Positions 6,968-14,579 of a stretch of 31,213 nt of DNA are shown piece after piece (the stretch's first letter is position 1; the number at the start of each line of letters is the position of its first letter). The translations under genes were made by a program, and so were the position numbers. The stretch spans positions 1 through 31,213 of the forward strand of contig DVJA01000068.1 in the NCBI GenBank assembly GCA_018710885.1, given 5' to 3'. This DNA is from Scatomorpha merdigallinarum (lineage in GTDB: Bacteria; Bacillota; Clostridia; Oscillospirales; Oscillospiraceae). The notes beneath the pieces are model-generated. The model was not told where the DNA came from and did not search any database. It saw nothing but the letters and a program-made list of their open reading frames with translations.

Positions 6968-8248
6968 ATGAAAAATGTCAAGAGAACAGCTATCACCGGC
7001 TCTATAGGTATAGCAATATCGTCAGGTGTGGTTATGCTCCTTATGTCGGTGCTGGCAATCTTTCAGAATTCGTTCTGTGAGATGCATGGATATTCTACCG
7101 AATCCTTCTCGGTGGTAATTTCCTGCCTGTCGGGCGGCGGCATTATAGCGGGCCTTTTCATTGGTAAGCTCATTCCCGCTGTTGGTATAAAAAAGCTGGC
7201 TATTATAGCGTCCTTCGCTCCTCTGGGAACTGCAGCGGGACTATATTTCTGCGGTAATATAATTCTGGCCTATATTATTGCCATCGTATGCGGCATACTG
7301 GTAGGATTGGTAACGCCGGCGGTCATGAACATGTACATTGGCAGCTGGTTTGGAAAAGGTACCGGCACGATGGTGTCCGTTGCGCAGATTATATCCAAGG
7401 TCTGGCAAATAGTGCTTATTCCGGCGGCCACAGGCATTCTGGTGCAGATTGGTCAGGAATCTCCGCTGATAGTCGGCGCCATAATGACCGCCATAGCGCT
7501 CGTCGGGGCGCTGCTGATGAAGGGCATGCCTGCCGATTACGGCGTAGAGCGCGTCAACCTCGTCGAGAAGGAGAAGAAAAAGAGCGGCGGCACCACGAGC
7601 GAGGAGATCTACGACGTGAAGATGCCCGCCACCCGGCTGGCCGTTAAGTTCCCCGCATTCTGCTTCCTCATTATGACCTTTCTGGGCATTGTGGCGATGG
7701 TCATGACCTCTACATACGGCGTCTATATGTACGACTCGTACATTAACGACATGGTCACGGCCTCCTACTTTGTCTCCATCCGCACCGCAGTGTCGATGGT
7801 GCTCTCGTTCCTGTTCGGCATCCTCTGCGACAAGCTGGGCCTGCGCGCGAGCGTACTCATCTACGGCCTGCTCTGCGCCGCGGGCTCCTTTATCGGGCCT
7901 GTTATAGGCGGCATGGCCGGGGCGCTGATCCTCGCCTGCTTCAACGGCACGATGTCCTATACCACCATGTTCATCGGCGTAGGGCTGCCCCTTGTCGTGG
8001 GATATAAAAACATGCCCGCCTTCGCCGGATGGGCCGGCTCTCTGATGAGCGTAGGAGGCATGATTGCCCCGCCGCTGGCCATGGCCCTCGTCAGCACTAA
8101 CGGCGGCGCCTACGACCTGCTCAACTATGTGAGCGGCGCTCTGATCCTCGTCGCCACCCTCGCGTGCCTATACAGCATATCCAAAAAGGGTCGTGAGAGC
8201 GTCAAGGCAGCCGACGAAAAGTGGAGGACCAAGGAGCCTAAGGGGTGA
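6968..8248 (+). CDS. Major facilitator superfamily transporter
   Basis: A 426-residue polytopic protein with about 12 hydrophobic segments in two halves, split by a charged loop near residues 195-215 (VEKEKKKSGG). The pattern fits OxlT/oxalate-formate-type MFS carriers common in gut Firmicutes. The start is uncertain: a TTG at 6953 is directly behind AAGGA, too close for use, and the ATG at 6968 is 16 bases away; I chose the ATG because the protein then begins right before the first membrane helix. It is the third gene of the flavoenzyme-SDR operon (24-base gap) and is followed by a strong terminator. It most likely imports the substrate or exports the product. Direction and substrate cannot be read from sequence. 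Confidence 0.85.
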   Translation: MKNVKRTAITGSIGIAISSGVVMLLMSVLAIFQNSFCEMHGYSTESFSVVISCLSGGGIIAGLFIGKLIPAVGIKKLAIIASFAPLGTAAGLYFCGNIILAYIIAIVCGILVGLVTPAVMNMYIGSWFGKGTGTMVSVAQIISKVWQIVLIPAATGILVQIGQESPLIVGAIMTAIALVGALLMKGMPADYGVERVNLVEKEKKKSGGTTSEEIYDVKMPATRLAVKFPAFCFLIMTFLGIVAMVMTSTYGVYMYDSYINDMVTASYFVSIRTAVSMVLSFLFGILCDKLGLRASVLIYGLLCAAGSFIGPVIGGMAGALILACFNGTMSYTTMFIGVGLPLVVGYKNMPAFAGWAGSLMSVGGMIAPPLAMALVSTNGGAYDLLNYVSGALILVATLACLYSISKKGRESVKAADEKWRTKEPKG

Positions 8249-8284
8249 CTCAAGCAAGCATTTGTCAATATTGTCTTATTAAAA

Positions 8285-8318
8285 ATAACGCTTCCAGGCA
8301 TTGCCTTGGAAGCGTTAT
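8285..8318. terminator. Bidirectional rho-independent terminator
   Basis: A 12-bp stem (ATAACGCTTCCA with TGGAAGCGTTAT) is extended inside by GGC/GCC pairing. The minus-strand copy is followed by TTTTTAATAAG, a good uridine tract, and the plus-strand copy by GCTTATAAG. It ends the MFS operon from the left and the small HTH gene from the right. Confidence 0.8.
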
Positions 8319-8343
8319 GCTTATAAGCGCGGGCTGCGTGTCT

Positions 8344-8646
8344 TTAACTGCGTGAAACACCGGTCTCCCACTTGCTGACGGCCTGACGCGAGACGCCCAG
8401 GCTCTCTGCCACGAACTCCTGCGTCATCTTGCAGCGCGTGCGGTGCGCCTTGAGCGCCTCACCGAGCGAGCGGCGTATTTGGACGGTCTCGGGGTTGGCG
8501 TCTTTGCTGCGCAGGTATTTCAGCAGCGCGCGTATACCGAGCACTATCAGAATAATGAGCGGGATGTAGTAAAGCAGGTTTATCCCTATAATCAAGGCTA
8601 TTGCGCTTATGCCGCTGCCGCTGGCTACCCCTGTCGCTACATACAT
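8344..8646 (-). CDS. Small membrane-anchored HTH (XRE) protein, C-terminus apparently shortened
   Basis: A 100-residue protein started at the ATG at 8646, where AAGGA lies 10 bases upstream; an earlier in-frame TTG falls inside the terminator of the next gene and was discarded. A hydrophobic helix at about residues 12-40 (IALIIGINLLYYIPLIILIVLGI) precedes a C-terminal XRE helix-turn-helix (LGEALKAHRTRCKMTQEFVAE, SRQAVSKWETG). The protein stops five residues after KWET (GVSRS), where XRE domains usually continue for another 20-30 residues with two more helices. It may therefore be truncated. It likely binds DNA while tethered to the membrane; target unknown. Confidence 0.65.
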   Translation of the reverse strand: MYVATGVASGSGISAIALIIGINLLYYIPLIILIVLGIRALLKYLRSKDANPETVQIRRSLGEALKAHRTRCKMTQEFVAESLGVSRQAVSKWETGVSRS

Positions 8647-8686
8647 TTGAGCGTCATCCTTGTACGGGATGCCCCAATTATACGCT

Positions 8687-8730
8687 AAAGCCCCAGTTGC
8701 GTCCACCAACTATCGCGCAACCGGGGCTTT
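8687..8730. terminator. Rho-independent terminator after the CDF gene
   Basis: AAAGCCCC and GTTGCG arms (8687-8701) pair with CGCAAC and GGGGCTTT (8716-8730) with a single A/C mismatch. The hairpin starts 5 bases past the CDF stop on the minus strand. The plus-strand copy has the better uridine tail (TTTTATTTT). Confidence 0.75.
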
Positions 8731-8734
8731 TATT

Positions 8735-9901
8735 TTACACAAACGGCCTGTCTATATGTACTTTCGGGTGGCAGTTTTCCCAGAGAGAGTTGACAAGCGT
8801 CTCCAGGGCGCTCTTGGCCTCGTCCTCGGTGAGAGGGCTGTCGTTGGGCAGCACGGCGTCGAATATCACGTTCGTGTGCGTGGGTCCGTCAACAATGCGG
8901 AAGTCGTGTATCGTGATGCCGTAGCCCAGGCCGTCCACGGCTTCCTTCAGTTCGTCGCGCATTTTGCCGGTCTTGGTGTCGTCCGTGCTGACGGGGTCCA
9001 TGTGAATGACCGCTGTGCAGCCGAGCTCCTTTTGCAGCTCGTACTCGGCGGTGTCTATGGCGTCGTGTAGTTCATATATATCGCCGTTGCCGGGCACTTC
9101 CGCGTGGAGTGAGACCATGAGCCTGCCCGGGCCGTAGTCGTGTACGATGAGGTCGTGGACGTTTATCACTTCGGGGTAGGCCATGACGATGTCTACTATG
9201 CGCTGCACCAGCTCCGGGTCGGGCGCGCTGCCCAGCAGCGGGCTGATTGTGTCCTTCGCCGCCGAGAAGCCGGAGTAGATGATGAAGAGCGCCACAGCGG
9301 CGCCGGCCCAGCCGTCGATGTTCACGCCGGTGAAGCGGTTGATGAGCATGCCGATGAGTACGACCAGAGTTGCAACACTGTCGGTGAGGGAGTCCATGCT
9401 TGTGGCGAGCATGCCGGGGGAGTTTATCCGGCGGCCGATGGAGCGGTTGTAGAGGAACATGTAGCCCTTCACGCAGATGGACGCCACGAGTATCAGCATG
9501 GGCAGCAATGAAGCGTCAACCGCTTCGGGAGTGCGTATCTTGTCTATGGACTCCAGGCCCAGTTGTACGCCCACGACAATGATAATCATGGATACGGCAA
9601 GTCCTGAGAGATATTCAATGCGCCCGTGACCGAAGGGGTGGTCAGGATCGGGCTTTTTAGACGCCATGCGGAAGCCGAGCAGCGTTATTACACTGGAACC
9701 CGCGTCGGACAGGTTGTTGAAAGCGTCGGCCGTAACGGCGATGGAGCCCGCTATTGTGCCCGCAATGTATTTGCCGGCAAAGAGCAGTATGTTGAGCAAT
9801 ATGCCGACAATGGAACAGAGCATCCCGTAGGCCTTGCGTACCGCAGGGCTCGAGATGTCGTCACTGCCTTTGATGAAGATTTTCGATAGAAGCGTTATCA
9901 T
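8735..9901 (-). CDS. Cation diffusion facilitator (CDF) family metal exporter
   Basis: A 388-residue inner-membrane protein. The CDF signature is clear: TADAFNNLSDAGSS (57-70, metal ligands Asp59 and the downstream Asp66 region), DHPFGHGRIEYLSG (87-100) and TSMDSLTDS in the fifth helix. About six membrane helices are followed by a cytoplasmic ferredoxin-like domain (from about residue 210: LLGSAPDPELVQRI, VHDLIVHDYGPG). A further ~90 residues follow it that are longer than in minimal CDFs, with a second half similar in style (ELKEAVDGLGYGITIHDFRIV). Such proteins export Zn, Mn, Fe or Cd in exchange for protons; the metal cannot be decided here. GAGG is 7 bases before the ATG. It is monocistronic, with a terminator behind it. 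Confidence 0.9.
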   Translation of the reverse strand: MITLLSKIFIKGSDDISSPAVRKAYGMLCSIVGILLNILLFAGKYIAGTIAGSIAVTADAFNNLSDAGSSVITLLGFRMASKKPDPDHPFGHGRIEYLSGLAVSMIIIVVGVQLGLESIDKIRTPEAVDASLLPMLILVASICVKGYMFLYNRSIGRRINSPGMLATSMDSLTDSVATLVVLIGMLINRFTGVNIDGWAGAAVALFIIYSGFSAAKDTISPLLGSAPDPELVQRIVDIVMAYPEVINVHDLIVHDYGPGRLMVSLHAEVPGNGDIYELHDAIDTAEYELQKELGCTAVIHMDPVSTDDTKTGKMRDELKEAVDGLGYGITIHDFRIVDGPTHTNVIFDAVLPNDSPLTEDEAKSALETLVNSLWENCHPKVHIDRPFV

Positions 9902-9922
9902 GCGCTAACCTCTCAAACACAA

Positions 9923-9954
9923 CGATACGGCTCCCCGTCCGGGGAACCGTATCG
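9923..9954. other. Strong hairpin between mrp-like gene and CDF gene
   Basis: CGATACGG pairs with CCGTATCG and an inner TCCCC pairs with GGGGA around a four-base loop. On the minus strand it is followed by TTGTGTTTGAG, a weak uridine tract. It may end transcription from the Mrp-type gene or sit in the leader of the CDF gene, about 20 bases before its start codon. The other ~145 bases of this gap show no feature I can support. Confidence 0.5.
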
Positions 9955-10099
9955 CGGAATAATGAATTTATAAAGCCTGAGTACGGAATTTTAAAAGTCC
10001 AGCCTGGGCAATAGAGCGGCCTTAGTCTTTAAAAATACTTTCCGGGACGCACATAACGCCGTTTGCGTGTCCGTCCGTCAACTGCACCCAGGCCAAAGC

Positions 10100-10927
10100 T
10101 TACATCCTCTCGATGTAGTCGGCGAGCTCGCGCAGCTCGGGCACCTCGACAGTCTCAATCTTTCCGGCGTCGCAGGCGGCGGCGTACTCGTGGTTGATGG
10201 GCAGCTTGGCGACATGGGCTATGCCGAACTTGGCGGCGGTCTCGTCTATGTGGCTCTCACCGAAGATGCTGTGCGCCTTGCCGCAGTCGGGACAGACGTA
10301 GTAGCTCATGTTTTCGACGAGGCCCACGACGGGTTTGTTCATCATGCCGGCCATGTTGACGGCCTTCTCAACTATCATGCCGACGAGCTCCTGGGGGCTG
10401 GTGACGACGACAACGCCGTTCACCGGCAGGCTCTGGAATACGGTCAGGGGCACGTCGCCTGTTCCGGGAGGCATATCGACGAACATGTAGTCCACATTGT
10501 CCCAAATGACGTCCGTCCAGAACTGCTCCACCGCGCCCGCGATGATGGGGCCGCGCCAGACGACGGGGTCGGTGTCGTGCGGGAGCAGGACGTTCATGCT
10601 CATCATCTGGATGCCGCCCATGCTCTGAACGGGGAGGATGAAGTCCTCGCCGCCGCGCGCGTTCTCATGCACGCCGAACATCTGGGGCACGCTGGGGCCT
10701 GTGACGTCCGCGTCCAGAACGGCGGCGCGGTGGCCGCGGCGCTGCATCTCGCAGGCCAGCAGGCCGGTGACGAGGCTCTTGCCTACGCCGCCCTTGCCGC
10801 TCACAACGGCGATGACACGGCCGACGGAGCTGCCCTCGTGCAGCGGCTTGAGAAAGCTCTGGGGGGAGGTGCGGCTCGGGCAGTTTTCGCCGCAGGAAGA
10901 GCAGTCGTTGTTGCAGTTAGTACTCAT
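10100..10927 (-). CDS. mrp: Mrp/NBP35 (ApbC) family Fe-S cluster carrier P-loop ATPase
   Basis: A 275-residue protein. The N-terminus holds a cysteine cluster, Cys5, Cys9, Cys12 and Cys16, as in NBP35-type proteins, followed by the deviant Walker A GKGGVGKS (44-51), an LDADVTGPS switch and a DMPPGTGD motif. Near the C-terminus is a CxxC (YYVCPDCGK) that binds the bridging [4Fe-4S] cluster between two subunits. It assembles and hands over Fe-S clusters to target enzymes in the cytoplasm. I start it at 10927 because GAGG lies 7 bases upstream and the cysteine motif begins at once; an in-frame codon 36 bases earlier has no support. A sigma-A-type promoter lies just upstream. Confidence 0.92.
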   Translation of the reverse strand: MSTNCNNDCSSCGENCPSRTSPQSFLKPLHEGSSVGRVIAVVSGKGGVGKSLVTGLLACEMQRRGHRAAVLDADVTGPSVPQMFGVHENARGGEDFILPVQSMGGIQMMSMNVLLPHDTDPVVWRGPIIAGAVEQFWTDVIWDNVDYMFVDMPPGTGDVPLTVFQSLPVNGVVVVTSPQELVGMIVEKAVNMAGMMNKPVVGLVENMSYYVCPDCGKAHSIFGESHIDETAAKFGIAHVAKLPINHEYAAACDAGKIETVEVPELRELADYIERM

Positions 10928-10977
10928 TTTAAAACCTCTTTCGTATGCGGCCAACGCCGCCAAAACTCAATGCGTCT

Positions 10978-11005
10978 ATTATATCCCAACGGGCAATAAA
11001 GTCAA
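10978..11005 (-). promoter_or_regulatory. Sigma-A promoter of the mrp-like gene
   Basis: On the minus strand TTGACT (11005-11000), a 16-base spacer and a perfect TATAAT (10983-10978). The -35 box overlaps the stop codon of the upstream M14 peptidase gene, so the promoter is packed into the end of that gene. Confidence 0.75.
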
Positions 11006-12270
11006 CCCGTCGCTATGTACTGTGCGCATTCACGGCAGATTGCGGCGACGGCTGTGCTGATGCTGCCGAGCTGCTCAAGCGGGAGCGGGCTTTCTCCGAG
11101 TCCGCACTCGACCGTGAATGCGGGGGTGTCCAGCGAGTCTATGACCCAGTCTTTGTAACCGGCAAAGGAACTCTCATCCGGGACGGTGTCCAGGGCGTAG
11201 CCGCTCGCGGCGGCGAGCTTTCCGGCCACCTCTTCGGCGTCTTCAGGGGCGTAGCCCTGGTACTGCCAATATATCACCTCGCCCTGCGTGTGCAGGGCCA
11301 GAGCCAGTTTCGGAGATAGTTGGCGTGTGAGCGAGTAGAGCGCGCGGCTCTCACTCGCGCTCAGGGGAGATGCGCCCACATAGTCGCGCGGAGCAGGCGA
11401 GACCCAGCCCTGGGCAAACTTGATTTCTTTGGCCTGGTCCCAGCCGGCGGGATACTGCAAATTCAGGTCCGTGCCGCGAATGTTCGCCTTCCAGCCGTTG
11501 GGGAAGGGTACGTCGGGATAGCTTGCGGCTATCTCTTGGGCGCGTTCGCTGTAGAAGCCCTCATCAAGAGCGCCCATCACGAGATCTACGCCGTCGGGGT
11601 TTACGAGGGGGATGAAGTAGAGCCGCGTGTTTTGGTAGATGTTCTGCGCCTCCTGGTCGCCCCTGGCGTAGGCGCCGGCGAGCGAGCCGACGTATCTGAG
11701 CAGGGCGGGGGCTGTTATCCACTCGTTGGCGTGGTGGGCAGCCGTGAATATGCCCGTGCGCTCGCCCTCGCCGAAGGCCAGATAACGCAGCGGACGGCCC
11801 ATTACGCTGCGGCCGAAGGTGGCCTGACGCAAAAAAGGATAGCGGCAGGTGAGCGCCCGCATGACGAGGCTGTTGAAATATGTGCTCCACTCTATCCCGG
11901 GCACGGGCTCAAAGGGTAGAGGTATAGACAGACGCCCGCCCGGACTTAACGCTAGGGGGTCGATGCCGGGATTTGCGATATCTATGGCCTCTATGGAGGA
12001 GCTGTGGCTCTGCGCTATGCCCGACAAGGTGTCTCCACGGCGCAGCGTGTGTATATAGCAACTGGACAGCAGCGGCTCCAGGGCGTACCAGAGCGGCTGA
12101 GTTACTTCGCCGGTTACCGGTATGGAGCGAGAGCGCTGCAACGCCATCACCGCCTCCTGCGTCTTGGTGCCGAAAATGCCGTCAATCTCGACGGGAAAGC
12201 CAGCACGGCACAGCGCAAGCTGCAACGCGCTCACCAGTGAACCGCGGCTGGAGTACTTCAAGCTTTTCAA
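11002..12270 (-). CDS. Peptidoglycan-binding/LysM/M14 zinc carboxypeptidase (gamma-D-glutamyl-diamino acid endopeptidase type)
   Basis: A 422-residue protein in three parts. Residues 5-60 are a PG_binding_1 domain (VEIDGIFGTKTQEAVMALQ), residues 73-118 a LysM domain (YIHTLRRGDTLSGIA to GGRLSIP), and residues 125-420 an M14 carboxypeptidase. Zinc ligands are His180 and Glu183 (HHANEW) and His327 (ALHTQG); the catalytic Glu is Glu388 (TVECG). The layout matches the spore-associated endopeptidase I of Bacillus, which cuts gamma-D-Glu-diaminopimelate bonds of cell-wall peptides. No signal peptide is seen, so it may act in the forespore or mother cell. The start is a TTG with GGGG 9 bases upstream. 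Confidence 0.9.
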   Translation of the reverse strand: MKSLKYSSRGSLVSALQLALCRAGFPVEIDGIFGTKTQEAVMALQRSRSIPVTGEVTQPLWYALEPLLSSCYIHTLRRGDTLSGIAQSHSSSIEAIDIANPGIDPLALSPGGRLSIPLPFEPVPGIEWSTYFNSLVMRALTCRYPFLRQATFGRSVMGRPLRYLAFGEGERTGIFTAAHHANEWITAPALLRYVGSLAGAYARGDQEAQNIYQNTRLYFIPLVNPDGVDLVMGALDEGFYSERAQEIAASYPDVPFPNGWKANIRGTDLNLQYPAGWDQAKEIKFAQGWVSPAPRDYVGASPLSASESRALYSLTRQLSPKLALALHTQGEVIYWQYQGYAPEDAEEVAGKLAAASGYALDTVPDESSFAGYKDWVIDSLDTPAFTVECGLGESPLPLEQLGSISTAVAAICRECAQYIATG

Positions 12271-12360
12271 TACGATTTGCCCCTTTCCCCCGGTAGACCC
12301 GGACGAGAAAAGCTTATTACGGAGGTAGGGGAAATATGAGCTCAGGTGGGCGTGCTGGAC

Positions 12361-13167
12361 TTAGGTTCGGGCAGAATATACGGCGACGCGGTTGCTGTAG
12401 CGGCGCACCTCGGGTTGGGCGTACATTTTCGCAAATTTTTCGCCTCTGAGGTGCATCAGATCGGCGAGCACGGATTCGTATTCCAGGGTGAGCTCCGGGC
12501 AGGATGCGCACAGCTCAACCGCGTCATCAACGCCCCAGCGGAAGCCGGCGCCGGAAGCGCTGATGGACTCCACAAGCTCGGTGTGGCTGGCGGCCGCCGT
12601 GGAGAGCAGCTCTATTATCATGGTCGAGCCCGGGAAACGCTTGCTGAGAGCGCTGAGTATGTTGCAGGCCTCGGCCCGGTCAAAGTACATCAAAAGCCCC
12701 TCGGCTATGATAAGCGTGTTCGCTCCGGCGTCAGGTATACTATTGGCCCAGCTCATGTCGCGCACATCGCTGGCTATGCAGTGTTCCCCGCTGCTTTCGG
12801 GTATATACTTGCGCCGGAGGGATATCACTTCCGGCAGGTCCAGCTCGTACCATTGGGCGCTGCCGCCGAGGCGCGAAGCGCGGGTGTCCAGGCCGCAGCC
12901 GAGGTTGACGCAGACGGCGTTTTCGTGGCTCGCGCAAAAGTCGCGCACAAGTCCGTCAATGACGACAGTGCGCACAGTGACAGTGTTGGCGGTCATCCAG
13001 TCGTCTTCGCCGAGAGAGGATATTTCCAGACGGTCGCAGATAGCTTCGGCTTCGGGGTCGTGAAAAAGCGGCGCGTCAAGGCGCGACTCGCGCGCCCTGG
13101 CCGCGAGCGTGAGCAGCATGGTGCGGGAAGCGGCTCCCAGTTCAGGAACTGCGGGTATTTCTGACAT
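12361..13167 (-). CDS. LCM/PPM1 family SAM-dependent O-methyltransferase
   Basis: A 268-residue protein started at the ATG at 13167, with GAGGTGAT just upstream. NLGCGLDTR (88-96) is the SAM-binding glycine loop of the leucine carboxymethyltransferase-like family, followed by WYELDLPEV (106-114), a conserved acidic SAM contact, and IIAEGLLMYF at about 155-165. Members methylate carboxyl or hydroxyl groups, for example in polyketide tailoring (TcmP type), but most gut-bacterial copies have no known substrate. It lies 90 bases upstream of the M14 peptidase gene on the same strand, with no terminator seen between them, so they may be co-transcribed. Function beyond methyl transfer is not inferable. 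Confidence 0.88.
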   Translation of the reverse strand: MSEIPAVPELGAASRTMLLTLAARARESRLDAPLFHDPEAEAICDRLEISSLGEDDWMTANTVTVRTVVIDGLVRDFCASHENAVCVNLGCGLDTRASRLGGSAQWYELDLPEVISLRRKYIPESSGEHCIASDVRDMSWANSIPDAGANTLIIAEGLLMYFDRAEACNILSALSKRFPGSTMIIELLSTAAASHTELVESISASGAGFRWGVDDAVELCASCPELTLEYESVLADLMHLRGEKFAKMYAQPEVRRYSNRVAVYSART

Positions 13168-13209
13168 GAATATCACCTCATATTTGCGTAATTAACGTAC
13201 TTTATTAAC

Positions 13210-13238
13210 ATTATAAAACGCACAAAGGGGAAAGTCCA
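13210..13238 (-). promoter_or_regulatory. Sigma-A promoter of the methyltransferase gene
   Basis: On the minus strand TGGACT (13238-13233), a 17-base spacer and TATAAT (13215-13210). The leader to the ATG at 13167 is about 35 bases. Confidence 0.65.
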
Positions 13239-13430
13239 TACGCTCCTCAGCAGAGAGCGCGGTAAAAATAAAAATTGCCAACTTTGCAAAAGCGCGATTG
13301 TATGGGAAGAATGCGAGCAACAGGAAAACACGCTTGAAATAACCGCCTTTAATTTGCCCGGTGCGGCACATAATTAATAAGGCGGCGCTGATGTACGGCG
13401 GCGAAAAAATTTTTGAGCGGGGGGATGCAA

Positions 13431-14420
13431 ATGAAAAGGTCTTTAAGGCGCGCTGCGACGCTTCCTGCATTGGTGCTGGCTGTGGTGCTGGCAATGCCGG
13501 TGGCGGCGAGCGCGCAGGATTTGGTGCCTGTGGGCAGGACCGTGGGCATAGAAGCGCAAACAGACGGGCTGCTGGTGGCGTCATTGAGCAAGGTGGATAC
13601 GGCAAACGGGGAAGCAGCGCCTGCGGCAGACGCCGGAGTTATGCCGGGGGATATCATAGTTAAGCTGGATTCGCAAGAGATTAAAAGCGTTGAGGACTTC
13701 ACAAAAGCGCTTGCGGAACTCGACGGCAGCGAAATTGAGTTGACGGTGCTGCGCGATGAGAAGACGCTGCAACTCACTTTGAAACCGGCGCAGGACGTTG
13801 ACGGCGTGTGGCGGCTGGGAGTGTGGCTGCGCTCGAGCGTGTCTGGTATTGGCACCGTGACGTATTACGATCCAGCGACGGGTGAGTACGGCGCGCTGGG
13901 GCACAGCATAACTGACGCGGATACGGGCGTATTATTGCCCATAAGCGAGGGCACTATTTCCGAAGCGAGCGTGTCCGACGTCGTGCCGAGCGAAAAGGGG
14001 AAGGCCGGAGAGCTGCACGGCAGCTATGACGCCTCGAAAGGCATAGGCACAGTGGACGCTAACACGCCGCACGGCATTTTCGGCACGTCCAGCAGCTTTG
14101 ACGGAAATGCCCTGCCCGTTGCGGAGCCCGACGAGATCTCTGACGGCCCGGCCACCATCCTGGCCAACGTCTCCGGCAGCAAAGTGGAGGAGTATGACGT
14201 ACAGATAAGTCGCGCCGATTCCGGCGGCGACCGCCTGCTGGTGACAGTGACGGATGAAGACCTGCTGCAAACCACCGGCGGCATAGTGCAGGGTATGAGC
14301 GGCAGCCCAATTATCCAGAACGGCAAACTGGTCGGAGCGGTAACCCACGTTCTGGTGAGCGATCCGACGCGGGGATATGGTGTGACGATCGGCGCGATGC
14401 TTGAAGAGAGTGCTGCGTGA
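13431..14420 (+). CDS. spoIVB: SpoIVB-type serine peptidase (family S55) with PDZ domain
   Basis: A 329-residue protein. An N-terminal hydrophobic segment (residues 11-28, ending AASAQD) serves as signal peptide or anchor. A PDZ domain covers about 65-120 (AGVMPGDIIVKLD). The S55 peptidase follows with ALGHSITDADTG (His158), Asp275 in TVTDEDLL and GMSGSPIIQNGK (Ser290), then VGAVTHVLVSDPTRGYG. Spacing of Asp275 and Ser290 fits the known triad. In Bacillus SpoIVB is made in the forespore and cuts SpoIVFA to activate pro-sigma-K processing, so it marks a spore former. It is shorter than the Bacillus protein (about 425 residues). The start at 13431 has GGGGGG 6 bases upstream. The usual neighbours recN and spo0A are absent. 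No convincing sigma-F/G promoter was found in the 260 bases upstream. Confidence 0.93.
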   Translation: MKRSLRRAATLPALVLAVVLAMPVAASAQDLVPVGRTVGIEAQTDGLLVASLSKVDTANGEAAPAADAGVMPGDIIVKLDSQEIKSVEDFTKALAELDGSEIELTVLRDEKTLQLTLKPAQDVDGVWRLGVWLRSSVSGIGTVTYYDPATGEYGALGHSITDADTGVLLPISEGTISEASVSDVVPSEKGKAGELHGSYDASKGIGTVDANTPHGIFGTSSSFDGNALPVAEPDEISDGPATILANVSGSKVEEYDVQISRADSGGDRLLVTVTDEDLLQTTGGIVQGMSGSPIIQNGKLVGAVTHVLVSDPTRGYGVTIGAMLEESAA

Positions 14421-14456
14421 TTTACCACATTTAATTTAACTGAGCGCTGATGAACG

Positions 14457-14492
14457 GCGCCGGGACATCCGCAAGGAGCCCGGCGCTTTTTT
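14457..14492 (+). terminator. Rho-independent terminator after spoIVB
   Basis: GCGCCGGG pairs perfectly with CCCGGCGC around a 14-base loop and is followed by TTTTTT. It lies 37 bases past the spoIVB stop. Confidence 0.92.
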
Positions 14493-14545
14493 AAGCTGCG
14501 CTGCGTCAGCGTGAAATTTTTGTAGCAAACGCCACGGGTTTGGGC

Positions 14546-14551
14546 TATAAT
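14546..14551 (+). promoter_or_regulatory. Probable -10 box of the M16C peptidase gene
   Basis: A perfect TATAAT lies 29 bases before the ATG. No good -35 hexamer is seen at 16-18 bases; the best is TAGCAA at 14523. The leader would be about 20 bases with AGGAGGT in it. Confidence 0.5.
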
Positions 14552-14579
14552 GTCCACAGCAAGAAACAGGAGGTACACT

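Noticed and set aside
9902..9960. A metal riboswitch in front of the CDF gene
   Set aside because: Only a simple two-part hairpin is seen; the internal loops and conserved bases of the yybP-ykoY manganese motif are not recognisable.
10067..10999. A 310-residue plus-strand frame opposite the mrp-like gene
   Set aside because: Composition is His/Asp/Val/Ala-rich without domains, while the minus strand encodes the intact P-loop and cysteine motifs.
12346..13164. A 272-residue plus-strand frame opposite the methyltransferase gene
   Set aside because: The minus strand has the SAM-binding motif and a good start; the plus frame has no motif.
13263..13430. A sigma-F/sigma-G promoter in front of spoIVB
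   Set aside because: CATAATTA near 13368 resembles a -10 box, but no matching -35 element lies at the right distance.
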